64,000 nt of DNA. Origin: Altericroceibacterium spongiae (GTDB lineage Bacteria; Pseudomonadota; Alphaproteobacteria; Sphingomonadales; Sphingomonadaceae). The position numbers and the translations under genes were made by a program. How positions within the stretch are numbered: the first letter of the stretch is position 1; every line of letters starts with the position of its first letter. The stretch lies in the NCBI RefSeq assembly GCF_003610805.1, contig NZ_RAPF01000004.1:310001-374000 (forward strand). The letters are read 5' to 3'. The notes below the pieces were generated by a model. That model was given only the letters and a program-made list of their open reading frames with translations, had not been told where the DNA came from and did not search any database. Below are positions 1 to 11,494 of the stretch, in pieces.

Positions 1-1344
1 GAAGAGGATGTCGCTGAACGGCTGGCGTCGGGCAAAGCAGGCTATCTGCGTCGCCGGGTACTGCCCGAAGAAGCCAATCAGGTCCACGAAATCGGCGAAG
101 TTGCGCTCGAACTGCCACAGGAGAAGGACCGCTATTACCCGCAGGGAGAAATGGCAGCACATATTCTCGGCTATGTCGCAGCCGACGGGCATGGGCGTGT
201 GGGTATGGAGCAGGTGCTCGACAAGCAACTGACCGATCCGGCAACGCGTTCTGCACCGCAGAAGCTGTCGATCGACACAAGGGTGCAGGGTGCTCTGGAA
301 GACGAGCTGCGTCGCGGTATGCTGATGGTGGATGCGGTGGGGGCCGCGGGTATCGTCCTCGATGTCGATACGGGTGAAGTCATGGCGCTCGCTTCGCTGC
401 CCGAATTCGATCCCAACAAGATCGATGCGGAAGGCGAGAAGAACATGTTCAACCGGGTGACCAATCAGGTCTATGAACTCGGTTCGACCTTCAAGCCGCT
501 GACTGTGGCGGCAGCGATCGACGATGGCGTCATCACCGATCTTTCGCGCCGCTATCAGTCACGCAAGCCGCTGGCGATCGGTGGATTTCACATCAAGGAC
601 AGCCATCCGATGGGCGACACGCTTAATGTCCCCGAAGCGCTGATCCATTCGTCCAATATCGTCACCGCGCAGATTGCCGACCGGCTGGGCGCAGCGCGGC
701 TGAAGAAAACACTGGCTGAGCTCGGTATGAATGAACGGCCCTATATCGAACTGCCCGCGCGCGGCTTTCCGATCTGGCAGAAATCCGACTGGAGCCGGCT
801 GCGGGCGATGACGGTGAGCTATGGCCATGGTGTGGCTGTGACGCCACTGCATCTTGCCTCTGCCTATGCGGCGATGGTGAATGGCGGAATCTGGCGCCCG
901 GCCACCCTGCTCAAGGTCAAGCCTGGAGAAGCTGCGCGCGGGCGGCGCGTCTTCAAGGCCAGCACCAGCGCGCGGATGAACCAGTTGCTGCGAATGGTCT
1001 CGGTCTATGGCACGGGACGCAGCGCCGATGCACCCGGTTTTCGTGTGGGTGGCAAGACCGGTTCGGCTGAAAAGCCGGGCAAGGGAGGTTATCGCCATCA
1101 CACGCTGGTTTCGACCTTCGCCGCCGCTTTCCCGATGGACAAGCCGCGCTATGTCGTGATTGCCATGCTGGATGAGCCCAAAGGGACGCAGGCGAGCTCC
1201 TATCAGCGCACCGCAGCATGGAACGCTGCCCCGATTGTCGGGCGACTTGTCCCCCGAATTGGTCCCATGCTGGGGGTGAAGCCGGACAGTTCACGCGATA
1301 TTGACCTCTCCGATCTGAAGCCGCTCGTGCATGGAGGTGAGTGA
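1..1344 (+). CDS. ftsI: Peptidoglycan D,D-transpeptidase FtsI (PBP3), 5'-truncated by the window edge
   Basis: Septal class B penicillin-binding protein that cross-links peptidoglycan at the division site, anchored in the inner membrane with a periplasmic catalytic domain. The frame is open from base 1, so the N-terminal membrane anchor and part of the dimerisation domain lie outside the window. All three transpeptidase motifs are visible: STFK (bases 484-495, catalytic Ser), SSN (649-657) and KTG (1054-1062). The protein ends in TGA at 1342-1344, where murE begins. It is the first visible gene of the dcw cluster and is followed by murE, as in other proteobacteria. Confidence is high; the start is not visible. 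Confidence 0.97.
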   Translation, partial: EEDVAERLASGKAGYLRRRVLPEEANQVHEIGEVALELPQEKDRYYPQGEMAAHILGYVAADGHGRVGMEQVLDKQLTDPATRSAPQKLSIDTRVQGALEDELRRGMLMVDAVGAAGIVLDVDTGEVMALASLPEFDPNKIDAEGEKNMFNRVTNQVYELGSTFKPLTVAAAIDDGVITDLSRRYQSRKPLAIGGFHIKDSHPMGDTLNVPEALIHSSNIVTAQIADRLGAARLKKTLAELGMNERPYIELPARGFPIWQKSDWSRLRAMTVSYGHGVAVTPLHLASAYAAMVNGGIWRPATLLKVKPGEAARGRRVFKASTSARMNQLLRMVSVYGTGRSADAPGFRVGGKTGSAEKPGKGGYRHHTLVSTFAAAFPMDKPRYVVIAMLDEPKGTQASSYQRTAAWNAAPIVGRLVPRIGPMLGVKPDSSRDIDLSDLKPLVHGGE

Positions 1345-2810
1345 TGAAGCTGGCGAAGCTGTTGCAGCTTGCGGGACGCGATGAGGAGCCCGGTTCCGAT
1401 CGCCAGGTGACGGGCTTTGCCATCGATAACCGGAAAGTCGCACCGGGTACCGTGTTCGGGGCGTTTCAGGGCGCCAGAGCCAATGGTGAAGATTTCATTC
1501 CCGCTGCGATAGCTGCCGGAGCCATTGCCGTGGTGGCGCGGCCTGAAGCGAGCGTGGAAGGCGCGCTGCATATAGCCGATGATGAACCGCGCCGGGCTTT
1601 CGCTCTGCTGGCGGCGCAATTCTTTCGTCCTGTGCCGGACACTATCGTGGCGGTGACCGGGACCAACGGCAAAACTTCTACAGCGGAAATGACGCGCCAG
1701 ATCTGGCGCATGACGGGCGAACGCGCGGCTTCTATCGGGACGCTGGGCGTTACGACGCCCGATGAAAGTGTCTCCACCGGCCTTACCACGCCCGATATTG
1801 TGACATTCCTCTCCAATATGACAGGTCTGGCGCGCGAAGGGGTCAGCCATGTGGCGTATGAAGCTTCGAGCCACGGGCTTTCGCAATTCCGCAATGAAGG
1901 GTTGCCGGTCAAAGCGGGTGCTTTCACCAATCTCAGCCGCGATCACCTCGATTATCATGCCGATATGGAGGAATATTTCGCAGCCAAAATGCGTCTGTTC
2001 GATGAAGTGATTGTGGATGATGGTGTGGCGGTCATCTGGGCTGATGACGACTGGTCGGCCAGAGCGATTGCCCGGGCCGAAAAACGCGGCCTGACCGTGT
2101 TAACGGTGGGGCATCGCGGGCAGCATATCCGCCTCATCGGACAAAGCGCCGGGCAATTGGGGCAGGAACTGACGCTGGCTTTCAGGGGTGAGGAGCGGAC
2201 TGTCAGATTGTCGCTGATCGGTGCCTATCAGATCGCCAATGCGCTGGTCGCAGCAGGCCTCTGTATTGCAACCGGGAGCGACCCCGAACGGGTCTTCGAC
2301 GCACTGGATCGGTTGCAGCCGGTTCGCGGCCGGCTGGAGCGCGCCGTTATCAGCGCTGCTGGTGCACCCGTCTATGTCGATTATGCGCATACGCCTGATG
2401 CGTTGGGCGCCGCCATTCAGGCTTTGCGTCCGCATGTTTCGGGCAAGCTGATCGTCACTTTCGGTGCCGGCGGTGATCGTGACACGGGTAAACGGGCGGC
2501 TATGGGGCATATGGCGGCCAGCCTTGCCGATTTCGTGATCGTTACCGACGACAATCCGCGCGGTGAAAATCCTGCAAAGATTCGCGCTCAAGTGCTTGAA
2601 GGCGCTGCGGAAGCTGTGGAAATCGGCGACCGAAGGGCAGCAATTTCCGCTGCAATACGTCAGGCAGGTCCTCACGATATTGTTCTGATTGCAGGCAAGG
2701 GCCATGAGCAGGGCCAGATCATCGGTTCAGGAGAGACCATGCGTGTGCTGCCATTCGACGATGTGACCGTAGCGCGCGAATGCGCTGCCGAAGCGGGTGG
2801 GCAGACATGA
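1344..2810 (+). CDS. murE: UDP-MurNAc-L-Ala-D-Glu:meso-diaminopimelate ligase MurE
   Basis: Cytoplasmic Mur ligase that adds meso-diaminopimelate to UDP-MurNAc-L-Ala-D-Glu using ATP. The ATP loop GTNGKTST lies at residues 106-113. The DNPRGENP motif at about 403-410 is the signature of the diaminopimelate-specific enzymes rather than the lysine-specific ones. The start is taken as ATG 1344, which overlaps the ftsI stop by one base and lies 6 bases after GGAGG (1333-1337). A GTG at 1341 is in frame but too close to that ribosome binding site. Length (488 aa) is normal. The 3' end overlaps murF by 4 bases. Confidence 0.97.
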   Translation: MKLAKLLQLAGRDEEPGSDRQVTGFAIDNRKVAPGTVFGAFQGARANGEDFIPAAIAAGAIAVVARPEASVEGALHIADDEPRRAFALLAAQFFRPVPDTIVAVTGTNGKTSTAEMTRQIWRMTGERAASIGTLGVTTPDESVSTGLTTPDIVTFLSNMTGLAREGVSHVAYEASSHGLSQFRNEGLPVKAGAFTNLSRDHLDYHADMEEYFAAKMRLFDEVIVDDGVAVIWADDDWSARAIARAEKRGLTVLTVGHRGQHIRLIGQSAGQLGQELTLAFRGEERTVRLSLIGAYQIANALVAAGLCIATGSDPERVFDALDRLQPVRGRLERAVISAAGAPVYVDYAHTPDALGAAIQALRPHVSGKLIVTFGAGGDRDTGKRAAMGHMAASLADFVIVTDDNPRGENPAKIRAQVLEGAAEAVEIGDRRAAISAAIRQAGPHDIVLIAGKGHEQGQIIGSGETMRVLPFDDVTVARECAAEAGGQT

Positions 2811-4264
2811 ACGCGTTGCAGCAGGTTCTCCACTGGCCGCAGCGCGATCGCGATGCACTTTCGACAAGTCTGTGGGATGCGCGGGCGATTGCCGAAGCGA
2901 CCGGCGGTGTGGCCAGCGGGGATTTCCGCGTAGCGGGTGTCGAAATCGATTCCCGCGATGTGCGCTCCGGCGATCTGTTTTTTGCGTTGAAAGGCGACAC
3001 GACGGATGGTCATCGTTTTCTCGACAAGGCTTTTGCCAATGGCGCCAGTGCAGCGGTGGTCGATCATCCGATAGACTGGCCGCATATTTTGGTGGACGAT
3101 ACCAACCGGGCGCTTGAGCGGCTGGCCGCTGCTGCCCGTAAGCGGGCGGCAGCCTGCATTATCGGCGTAACCGGATCGGTCGGCAAGACCGGCGTGAAGG
3201 AAGCGATTTTTGCTGCGCTTGAACGCTCCAGCCGGGGCAGTGCGCATCGCTCGGTCCGCAGTTACAATAATCATGTCGGCGTGCCGCTCAGTCTCGCGCG
3301 GATGCCCTCGCGCAGCACCTACGGCATTTTCGAGATGGGAATGAACCATAAGGGTGAGATTTCTGAACTGACCGTGCAGGTCCGCCCGCATGTGGCGGTC
3401 ATCACTACGATCGCACCGGCCCATATTGAAAATCTCGGGTCCGAAGAAGCGATTGCCGACGCCAAGGCGGAAATCTTCGAAGGTCTGGAGCCCGGCGGGA
3501 CGGCTGTCATTCCAGCCGATAGCCGGCATTTCGAACGGCTGCGCGAAGCTGCCCTTGCGCGCGGCATACGGGTGATGGGATTCGGACGGGCCGATCATGC
3601 CGATATTCGCCTGCTCGATGCAATTCCCGCAGCCAATGGCGGCTCGCTGGTCACGGCTGCGTTGGGCGATGAGAGGCTGTGCTACAGCGTGGCCGAGCCG
3701 GGTGAGCACTGGGTGGCCAATTCGCTCGCGGTCATGGGGGCGGTGAAAGCGGCCGGGGGCGATCTTGGTGCAGCGGGGCTGGCTCTGTCTGAAATGGGAG
3801 GGCTGAAAGGGCGTGGCGCAAGGCACAAAATTCAGGCGCCGGGCGGCCATGCCCTGTTCATCGATGAAAGCTATAACGCGAACCCGGCGTCGATGCGTGC
3901 CACTCTTGCACAATTGGGGCAAACACCTGCCTCACGCCGTATCGTTGTTCTGGGGGCCATGAAGGAATTAGGTGATTTTGCTGAAGGGTTTCATGCGCAG
4001 CTTTCCAACCCTTTGCTTCAGGCCAATGTCGATTTTGCGGTGCTGGTGGGTGATGAAATGGCCGCACTGGCACGGGAATTGGGGAGCGAAGCGCAAAAGG
4101 CGCTTGGCAAGGCCATCCCCTTTGCCCATTGCGCCGGGCCGGGCGAAGCTATTGCGGCTCTGGAGGAGTTCGGCCTCCTCGCCGGCGATGCCGTTCTCGT
4201 AAAAGGATCGAATTCGGTGGGACTGGGGCGCGTCGTCGCGCACTTTACCGCCAGGGAAAGCTGA
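2807..4264 (+). CDS. murF: UDP-MurNAc-tripeptide:D-Ala-D-Ala ligase MurF
   Basis: Adds the D-Ala-D-Ala dipeptide to UDP-MurNAc-tripeptide, the last cytoplasmic step of the precursor. The three-domain Mur ligase layout is visible: an N-terminal UDP-binding part (IDSRDVRSGDLFFALKG), the ATP loop GVTGSVGKTGVK, a central ligase signature EMGMNHKGEI and the C-terminal DESYNANPASM motif. ATG 2807 sits in an ATGA overlap with the murE stop. An upstream in-frame ATG at 2780 lies inside murE and would add ten unlikely residues. 485 aa, normal for the family. Confidence 0.97.
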   Translation: MNALQQVLHWPQRDRDALSTSLWDARAIAEATGGVASGDFRVAGVEIDSRDVRSGDLFFALKGDTTDGHRFLDKAFANGASAAVVDHPIDWPHILVDDTNRALERLAAAARKRAAACIIGVTGSVGKTGVKEAIFAALERSSRGSAHRSVRSYNNHVGVPLSLARMPSRSTYGIFEMGMNHKGEISELTVQVRPHVAVITTIAPAHIENLGSEEAIADAKAEIFEGLEPGGTAVIPADSRHFERLREAALARGIRVMGFGRADHADIRLLDAIPAANGGSLVTAALGDERLCYSVAEPGEHWVANSLAVMGAVKAAGGDLGAAGLALSEMGGLKGRGARHKIQAPGGHALFIDESYNANPASMRATLAQLGQTPASRRIVVLGAMKELGDFAEGFHAQLSNPLLQANVDFAVLVGDEMAALARELGSEAQKALGKAIPFAHCAGPGEAIAALEEFGLLAGDAVLVKGSNSVGLGRVVAHFTARES

Positions 4265-5335
<1,071 letters not shown>

Positions 5336-5345
5336 CGGGGCAGAA

Positions 5346-6713
5346 GTGATCACGTCACGCGCCTTTTCCGGAAAACATTACGCGGTCCTCGGGCTCGCGC
5401 GATCCGGGCTGGCCGTGGTGGATGCTCTGCTGGCGAGCGGCGCGCAGGTGACTGCGTGGGATCGGCAGGACAATGCCCGCGATCAGGTGGCGGGCCGGGC
5501 GACACTGGCCGATCCGCTGGACATTGACCTGCGGATGGTCGATGCGGTGATCGTGTCTCCGGGGGTGCCGCTCAACCGGCATCCGATTGCTCAAAAGGCG
5601 CGCGATGCAGGTGTGCCGCTCATCGGCGATATCGAATTATTCGCGCAGGCTCGTGCCGATCTGCCGTCGCATCGGGTGGTGGGCATTACCGGGACGAATG
5701 GCAAATCCACCACGACGGCTTTGCTGCATCATCTGTTCGATCATGCGGGTGTGCCTGTAAGGATGGGAGGCAATATCGGTCTGCCTGTCATGGGGGAAAA
5801 ACCGCTTGAGCCCAATGCACAAGGGGCCGGTGTCTATGTGCTCGAACTGTCGAGCTATCAGATCGATCTCACCCGTACACTGGCCTGCGATGGCGCGGCG
5901 CTGACCAATATTACACCCGACCATCTCGACCGGTATGACGGATTCGCCGGATATGCCGCCAGCAAGGCGCGTCTGTTCGCTATGCAGCGCGCCGGGCAGT
6001 TCGCTGTTTTCGGTTGTGCCGATCCGGAAACCTGTGCCGTGCAGCAGGCCGAAGCGGCGCGACGTCCCGAAGGGCGGGCGGTTTGCGCGGCCGCGGGCCC
6101 ATGGGCGGATATGCAATGCCAGTGGCCATCGCTGCAAGGGCCGCATAATCTCCAGAATGCTGTTATTGCCATCGCTATGGCGCGTGAAATGGGGCTGTCC
6201 GACGGTCAGATCGCCAACGGGCTCGCATCGTTTCGCGGGCTTCCGCACCGGATGGAACGTATCGCCGAGCATGACGGCATTCTCTATATCAATGACAGCA
6301 AAGCGACCAATCCGGCTTCTACTGCCCCGGCGCTGGCCGCTTTCCCGCCCGATCCGGATAAGCGGATTCACTGGATTTGCGGCGGTCTGCCCAAATCGGA
6401 CAATCTCGATGAATGCGCAGCGGCTTTCGGGAATGTCGCGGCGGCCTATACGATCGGCGATGCCGGGGCGCTATTTGCCCGTTTGCTCGAACCGGTCATG
6501 CCCGTTCAGCGTTGCGAGATGCTTTTCGAGGCGGTCAATCGCGCCCATGCTGCGGCGAAGCCCGGCGATGTGATCCTGTTTTCACCTGCCTGCGCCAGTT
6601 TCGATCAGTTTCGCGACTACGAAGTACGCGGAGATACATTCCGCGCAATCGTCGAGAGTATGACAGGAGGTGTGGAGAATGCGCCCGGCTTTGTCGGGAG
6701 GTCCCCGGCATGA
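5346..6713 (+). CDS. murD: UDP-MurNAc-L-Ala:D-Glu ligase MurD
   Basis: Cytoplasmic Mur ligase that adds D-glutamate to UDP-MurNAc-L-Ala. The N-terminal Rossmann-like UDP site (YAVLGLARSGLAVVDALL) is followed by the ATP loop GITGTNGKSTTTAL, ELSSYQID, and the C-terminal NDSKATNPAST motif. 455 aa. The start is GTG 5346, ten bases after the mraY stop; no better ATG exists near the conserved N-terminus. The stop overlaps the ftsW start. Confidence 0.97.
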   Translation: MITSRAFSGKHYAVLGLARSGLAVVDALLASGAQVTAWDRQDNARDQVAGRATLADPLDIDLRMVDAVIVSPGVPLNRHPIAQKARDAGVPLIGDIELFAQARADLPSHRVVGITGTNGKSTTTALLHHLFDHAGVPVRMGGNIGLPVMGEKPLEPNAQGAGVYVLELSSYQIDLTRTLACDGAALTNITPDHLDRYDGFAGYAASKARLFAMQRAGQFAVFGCADPETCAVQQAEAARRPEGRAVCAAAGPWADMQCQWPSLQGPHNLQNAVIAIAMAREMGLSDGQIANGLASFRGLPHRMERIAEHDGILYINDSKATNPASTAPALAAFPPDPDKRIHWICGGLPKSDNLDECAAAFGNVAAAYTIGDAGALFARLLEPVMPVQRCEMLFEAVNRAHAAAKPGDVILFSPACASFDQFRDYEVRGDTFRAIVESMTGGVENAPGFVGRSPA

Positions 6714-7933
6714 ATTCCGCCAGGCCCTATATTCCTCGCATGGGTGAAAGGGCTGCGGCGAGACACAGCTTTCCGCAGAACCGCAAAACCTATGTTAAGA
6801 TCTGGTGGCGTGAAGTCGACCGGGTGCTGATCGGCCTTGTCCTGGCGTTGATGGCGATTGGTTCGGTTGCCGTTGCAGCGGCGTCACCCGCCAGCGCACG
6901 GCGTCTCTCTACGGCCCATGCCGATCTGGGCGATCTTTATTTCTTCTGGCTCCATCTGCGCTGGCAGGCGCTGGCTATCGCCGTAATGTTGTGCGTCTCT
7001 ATGATACCGCGCGAATGGGCGCGGCGCCTGTCGATTTTGCTGGGGGCGGCTATGCTGGTTGCGCTGGTGCTGGTGCCCTTTATCGGCGTGGAAGTGAATG
7101 GCGCGCGCCGCTGGCTCAATCTGGGTATCGGTTTTCAGCCGAGCGAATTCCTCAAGCCCGCTTTTGCGATTATAACCGCGTGGATCCTTTCCTGGCGGAT
7201 ACGCGATCCCAACTTGCCGGTGATCTATATTAGCGGCGCATTGCTTGGTCTGGTGGCGGCTTTCATGATGATGCAGCCCAATCTGGGCGACACGATTCTG
7301 TTTGTCGGTTGCTGGCTGGTCATGGTGATGCTCGCCGGGCTTCCCTTGCAGCGTATCGTCTGGCTGATGGGGGCAGGTGTGGGGCTGCTTGCCACGGCCT
7401 ATCTCTTCTACGATAATGCGCGCCATCGCATCGATGCTTTTCTGGGCGGGGGTACCGCTTTCGATCAGGTCGATCTGGCCCGGCGCACACTGATGGCCGG
7501 CGGGTGGACCGGTACGGGCCTGTGGCTCGGCACACGGAAAATGAGCCTGCCCGAAGCGCATACGGACTACATCTTCTCGGTTATCGGGGAAGAATTCGGT
7601 CTGCTGGTATGCGGCGTGGTCGTGCTGGTCTATCTTGCGATCGTGCTGCGGGTGCTGATCCGGCTGGTGGAGGAAGACGACCTGTTCACCATTCTGGCGG
7701 CGACCGGCCTGATTACACTTTTCGGGGGGCAGGCCTTCATCAATATTCTCGTCAATCTGCAACTTTTCCCGTCCAAGGGGATGACGCTGCCATTGGTGAG
7801 CTATGGGGGCTCTTCGACCATCGCGCAATGTTTCACCATCGGCTTGCTTCTGGCGGTGACACGGCGCAATCCGTTCCTTACGCGCGCGAAATTCTCTCTG
7901 CGCGCTGCCATGGAAAAGAGACCTGTTGCATGA
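6710..7933 (+). CDS. ftsW: Septal peptidoglycan polymerase FtsW (SEDS family)
   Basis: Inner-membrane SEDS glycosyltransferase that polymerises septal glycan with FtsI. 407 aa with about ten membrane segments. SEDS hallmarks seen are NGARRWLNLG followed by QPSEFLKPAF, the ARRTLMAGGWTGTGL loop with LPEAHTDYIFSVIGEEFG, and LPLVSYGGSS near the end. ATG 6710 was chosen because it makes an ATGA overlap with murD and follows GGGAGG (6696-6701); the open frame extends upstream to 6413 but that part lies inside murD. The cytoplasmic N-terminus is basic. Confidence 0.97.
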   Translation: MNSARPYIPRMGERAAARHSFPQNRKTYVKIWWREVDRVLIGLVLALMAIGSVAVAAASPASARRLSTAHADLGDLYFFWLHLRWQALAIAVMLCVSMIPREWARRLSILLGAAMLVALVLVPFIGVEVNGARRWLNLGIGFQPSEFLKPAFAIITAWILSWRIRDPNLPVIYISGALLGLVAAFMMMQPNLGDTILFVGCWLVMVMLAGLPLQRIVWLMGAGVGLLATAYLFYDNARHRIDAFLGGGTAFDQVDLARRTLMAGGWTGTGLWLGTRKMSLPEAHTDYIFSVIGEEFGLLVCGVVVLVYLAIVLRVLIRLVEEDDLFTILAATGLITLFGGQAFINILVNLQLFPSKGMTLPLVSYGGSSTIAQCFTIGLLLAVTRRNPFLTRAKFSLRAAMEKRPVA

Positions 7934-9123
7934 ATAGTGCATCGAAACATTTTGTTCTTGCTGCCGGCGGAACGGGTGGCCATCTGACGCCCGCTTTTGC
8001 GCTCGCTTATGAGCTGGAGAGGCGCGGCCACCATATTGCGCTGATTACCGACCGGCGCGGTGCAGAGATACCCGGCAAACCCGATTTCCTGCCTGCCCAT
8101 GTGCTGCCGGCGGGGCGCTTCGGGAAGAATCCGCTCAAATGGATCAAGGGGGCGTCTGCGGTGATGGAAGGCCGCCGAATGGCACTGCGCCTGTTCGAAA
8201 GTTTCGAACCGAGCGCTCTGGTCGGCTTTGGTGGCTATCCGGCACTGCCTGCCTTGCTGGCTGCGCGATCGGCCGGTCTGCCAAGCGTCATTCACGAACA
8301 GAATGCCGTGCTGGGCCGGGTCAATCGTTTGCTGGCAGGAACGGTCGATGCGATTGCGACTGCCTATCCCGAGGTGGACCGGTTGCAGTCTAAATTTGCC
8401 GATAAGGTACATTTGGTGGGCAATCCAGTGCGCCCGGCGGTGCTGGCGCTGCGCGAAGAGCCGTTTCCACCCTTTACCGAGGATGGCCTGCTGCGTGTGC
8501 TGGTGACGGGAGGCAGCCAGGGCGCGCGGATACTGTCGCAGGTCGTGCCCGACGGTCTGGCAATGCTTCCTCCGGCTTTGCGCGCGCGGCTGCAGGTGAC
8601 GCAGCAATGCCGCCCGGAAGATCTCGAAGCCGTTCGGGAGCGTTATGCCACCCATGATATTCCGGCCGAGCTGGCCACTTATTTCGAAGATATGGAAACC
8701 CGGCTGGCCGATGCGCATCTGTTTATCGGCCGTGCAGGCGCTTCCACCATTGCCGAACTGACGGCGGTGGGCCGGCCTGCCATCCTCGTGCCGTTGCCCA
8801 TTGCGACCGATGACCATCAGGCCGTCAACACACGGGAAATGGTCAAAGCAGGGGGCGCGCGGTCTATTCGCCAGCCCAGTTTCACCGGCAAGGAACTGGC
8901 CAAACAGATTCAGGCTATGGCCCAGCACCCTGAAACGCTTGCCAATGCTGCGCATGCTGCCTGGAATTGCGGTCGTCCCGATGCTGCCGAGAAGCTTGCC
9001 GATCTGGTCGAGAGTTTCGGAGGTGCGCCGATTCAGGATGTTATCCGGGTTAGCGGAGATACGGCTTCGGCCGTTCGGGCAGGTGTCAGAAGTGCGGTTG
9101 CGACACGGAGTGCCAGCGAATGA
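7930..9123 (+). CDS. murG: Lipid II synthase MurG (UDP-GlcNAc transferase)
   Basis: Peripheral inner-membrane GT28 glycosyltransferase that adds GlcNAc to lipid I to make lipid II. The N-terminal glycine-rich loop [30 protein letters not shown] with [22 protein letters not shown], and the C-terminal [11 protein letters not shown] nucleotide-sugar site are all present. 397 aa. ATG 7930 overlaps the ftsW stop (ATGA). The open frame continues upstream to 7504 within ftsW, but the protein similarity begins at this ATG. Confidence 0.97.
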   Translation: MNSASKHFVLAAGGTGGHLTPAFALAYELERRGHHIALITDRRGAEIPGKPDFLPAHVLPAGRFGKNPLKWIKGASAVMEGRRMALRLFESFEPSALVGFGGYPALPALLAARSAGLPSVIHEQNAVLGRVNRLLAGTVDAIATAYPEVDRLQSKFADKVHLVGNPVRPAVLALREEPFPPFTEDGLLRVLVTGGSQGARILSQVVPDGLAMLPPALRARLQVTQQCRPEDLEAVRERYATHDIPAELATYFEDMETRLADAHLFIGRAGASTIAELTAVGRPAILVPLPIATDDHQAVNTREMVKAGGARSIRQPSFTGKELAKQIQAMAQHPETLANAAHAAWNCGRPDAAEKLADLVESFGGAPIQDVIRVSGDTASAVRAGVRSAVATRSASE

Positions 9124-10535
9124 AGGGTGTCGGAATCGATATTGGCACGATCCATTTTGTCGGTATTGGCGGCATCGGTATGTCGGGCATCGCCGAAGTA
9201 ATGCATAATCTCGGCTATAGCGTGCAAGGCTCTGATATTGCTGAAGGCGCGAGTGTGCAGCGCCTGCGCCAGCGAGGTATTCCGATCTATATCGGCCATA
9301 CCGGAGACAATGTTGCCGGCGTAGCCGTGGTGGTGACGTCCACGGCGGTAAAGCGTGATAATCCTGAAGTCGTCGCAGCGCTGGAAGGGCGCATACCTGT
9401 GGTACGCCGGGCTGAAATGCTGGCCGAACTGATGCGTCTCAAAAATACCGTGGCCGTAGCCGGTACGCATGGGAAAACCACCACCACCAGCATGATCGCC
9501 GCCCTGCTCGATGCGGGCGGGGTCGATCCCACAGTCATCAATGGCGGCGTGATCGAGAGCTATGGCTCCAATGCGCGTATCGGCGATAGTGACTGGATGG
9601 TGGTGGAAGCCGACGAAAGCGATGGTAGCTTTTTGCGGCTTGACGGCACGATTGCGGTGGTCACCAATATCGATCCCGAACATCTCGACCATTACGGCAG
9701 TTTTGACAAGGTGAAGGAAGCCTTCGTCGAATTTATCGAGAATGTGCCTTTCTACGGCGCGGCGATGCTGTGCATCGATCACCCGGAAGTGCAGGGCGTC
9801 ATTTCCAAAGTGCGGGACCGCCGGGTCATTACTTACGGTTTTTCCGCTCAGGCCGATGTGCGGGGCGACAATGTACGCCCGCATGAAGGTGGTAATCGCT
9901 TCGATGCCGTTATCCGCGAAAGGAACGGGTCTTTGCGGCGGATCGAGAATATCGATTTGCCGATGCCGGGGCGCCATAATGTTCAGAACGCGCTGGCCGC
10001 CGTTGCGGTGGCGCTGGAATTGGGCTGTGCCGAAGATACGATCCGCACCGGCTTCGGCAAATTTAGCGGTGTTCGCCGACGCTTTACCCGGATGGGTGAA
10101 GTCGGCGGCGCTACGGTGATTGACGATTATGCGCATCATCCGGTGGAAATCCGCGCTGTGCTTTCTGCAGCGCGCGAAGCGGCAACCAATCGTGTGATCG
10201 CGGTCATGCAGCCGCATCGCTATACCCGCCTGCACGATTTGATGGACGATTTTCAGGGCTCCTTCAACGATGCCGATACGGTGTTTGTGACTCCGGTCTA
10301 TCCGGCCGGTGAAGTGCCCATCGAAGGGGCGGATGCCGATCATCTGGTTGCCGGGCTAAAAGATCGCGGCCATCGTTCTGCCCGGAGTATTGCCGGGCCG
10401 GAAGCTCTGGCCGAACAACTGGCACAGGACATTCAGCCCGGTGACATGATCGTCTGTCTCGGGGCAGGGGATATCACCAAATGGGCCGCAGGTCTTGCGG
10501 CAGCGATTACCACCCGGCGGGAGCAGGCCGCATGA
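9120..10535 (+). CDS. murC: UDP-MurNAc:L-alanine ligase MurC
   Basis: First Mur ligase, adding L-Ala to UDP-MurNAc. The N-terminal [15 protein letters not shown] Rossmann motif is typical of MurC, followed by the ATP loop [12 protein letters not shown], the EADESDGSF and [12 protein letters not shown] motifs, and [10 protein letters not shown] in the C-terminal domain. 471 aa. ATG 9120 makes a 4-base overlap with murG, and the stop overlaps murB in the same way. Confidence 0.98.
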   Translation: MKGVGIDIGTIHFVGIGGIGMSGIAEVMHNLGYSVQGSDIAEGASVQRLRQRGIPIYIGHTGDNVAGVAVVVTSTAVKRDNPEVVAALEGRIPVVRRAEMLAELMRLKNTVAVAGTHGKTTTTSMIAALLDAGGVDPTVINGGVIESYGSNARIGDSDWMVVEADESDGSFLRLDGTIAVVTNIDPEHLDHYGSFDKVKEAFVEFIENVPFYGAAMLCIDHPEVQGVISKVRDRRVITYGFSAQADVRGDNVRPHEGGNRFDAVIRERNGSLRRIENIDLPMPGRHNVQNALAAVAVALELGCAEDTIRTGFGKFSGVRRRFTRMGEVGGATVIDDYAHHPVEIRAVLSAAREAATNRVIAVMQPHRYTRLHDLMDDFQGSFNDADTVFVTPVYPAGEVPIEGADADHLVAGLKDRGHRSARSIAGPEALAEQLAQDIQPGDMIVCLGAGDITKWAAGLAAAITTRREQAA

Positions 10536-11494
10536 TGCAGCATGGTGACCGGATAGCCAGCGGCGTTTGTCAGGCGCCGGGATCGGGCGAGGCGCCCGCG
10601 CCCGACAGTTTTATTCCGCAGAATATCCGGGGCAAACTGACGCGCAACGCATCGCTTGCGAAGCTGGTCTGGTTCAAAAGCGGCGGCGCGGCGGACTGGC
10701 TTTTTGAACCGGCTGATCGTGAAGATCTGATCGCTTTTCTTGAACAGGTCCAGCCGGGCACACCGGTTATGGCGCTGGGACTGGGGTCCAATCTCATTAT
10801 TCGCGATGGCGGCGTGCCCGGTGTGGTTATCCGCCTTGGCAAAGCGTTTGCCGAGCTGCATGAAAATACCGAAAGTGTTCTGCATTGCGGCGGCGGAGCG
10901 AGCGGTATTCTCGTATCTTCCAAAGCGCGCGATGCCGGGATTGCAGGGCTGGAATTTCTACGCGGTATTCCGGGCACCGTGGGCGGTTTCGTACGTATGA
11001 ATGGCGGCGCCTATGGTCGTGAAGTGGCCGATATTCTGGTCGATTGTGATGTTATTCTGCCGGGCGGTGATTTCGTGACATTGCCCGCTGGCGATCTGCA
11101 ATATAGTTACCGTCATTCGGCTTTGCCCGAAGGCGCTGTCGTCGTGTCAGCCCGGTTTCAGGGGCAGCCTGGCGATCCCGCAGTGATCGGTGCGGAAATG
11201 GACAAAATTGCGCAGGCGCGCGAAGAGAGCCAGCCCTTGCGTACCAAGACGGGCGGCTCCACTTTCAAGAACCCGCCGGGCGAGAAGGCCTGGGCGCTGA
11301 TCGATGCGGCGGGCTGCCGGGGCCTCACGCTCGGTGGCGCGCAGGTTAGTGAGAAACACACTAATTTCCTCATCAATACGGGCGATGCCACAAGCAGCGA
11401 TATTGAAGAGCTGGGCGAAGAAGTCCGCCGTCGTGTCGCAGAAAGTCAGGGTGTGACTCTGGAATGGGAAATCAAGCGAGTAGGACGTCCATGA
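10532..11494 (+). CDS. murB: UDP-N-acetylenolpyruvylglucosamine reductase MurB
   Basis: FAD- and NADPH-dependent reductase that makes UDP-MurNAc. FAD-binding motifs [12 protein letters not shown] and [18 protein letters not shown] are clear. The proton-donor serine lies in [10 protein letters not shown] and the catalytic glutamate in the C-terminal KHTNFLIN region. No type II insert is seen, consistent with a short type II-like enzyme of 320 aa. Two adjacent ATGs (10532 and 10535) are possible starts; 10532 gives the ATGA overlap with murC. The leader of about 25 residues ahead of the core is unusual in being poorly conserved. Confidence 0.96.
   Translation: MMQHGDRIASGVCQAPGSGEAPAPDSFIPQNIRGKLTRNASLAKLVWFKSGGAADWLFEPADREDLIAFLEQVQPGTPVMALGLGSNLIIRDGGVPGVVIRLGKAFAELHENTESVLHCGGGASGILVSSKARDAGIAGLEFLRGIPGTVGGFVRMNGGAYGREVADILVDCDVILPGGDFVTLPAGDLQYSYRHSALPEGAVVVSARFQGQPGDPAVIGAEMDKIAQAREESQPLRTKTGGSTFKNPPGEKAWALIDAAGCRGLTLGGAQVSEKHTNFLINTGDATSSDIEELGEEVRRRVAESQGVTLEWEIKRVGRP

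Noticed and set aside
7504-7929. Upstream extension of the murG frame
   Set aside because: It lies inside ftsW in another frame; MurG similarity and the ATGA overlap begin at 7930.
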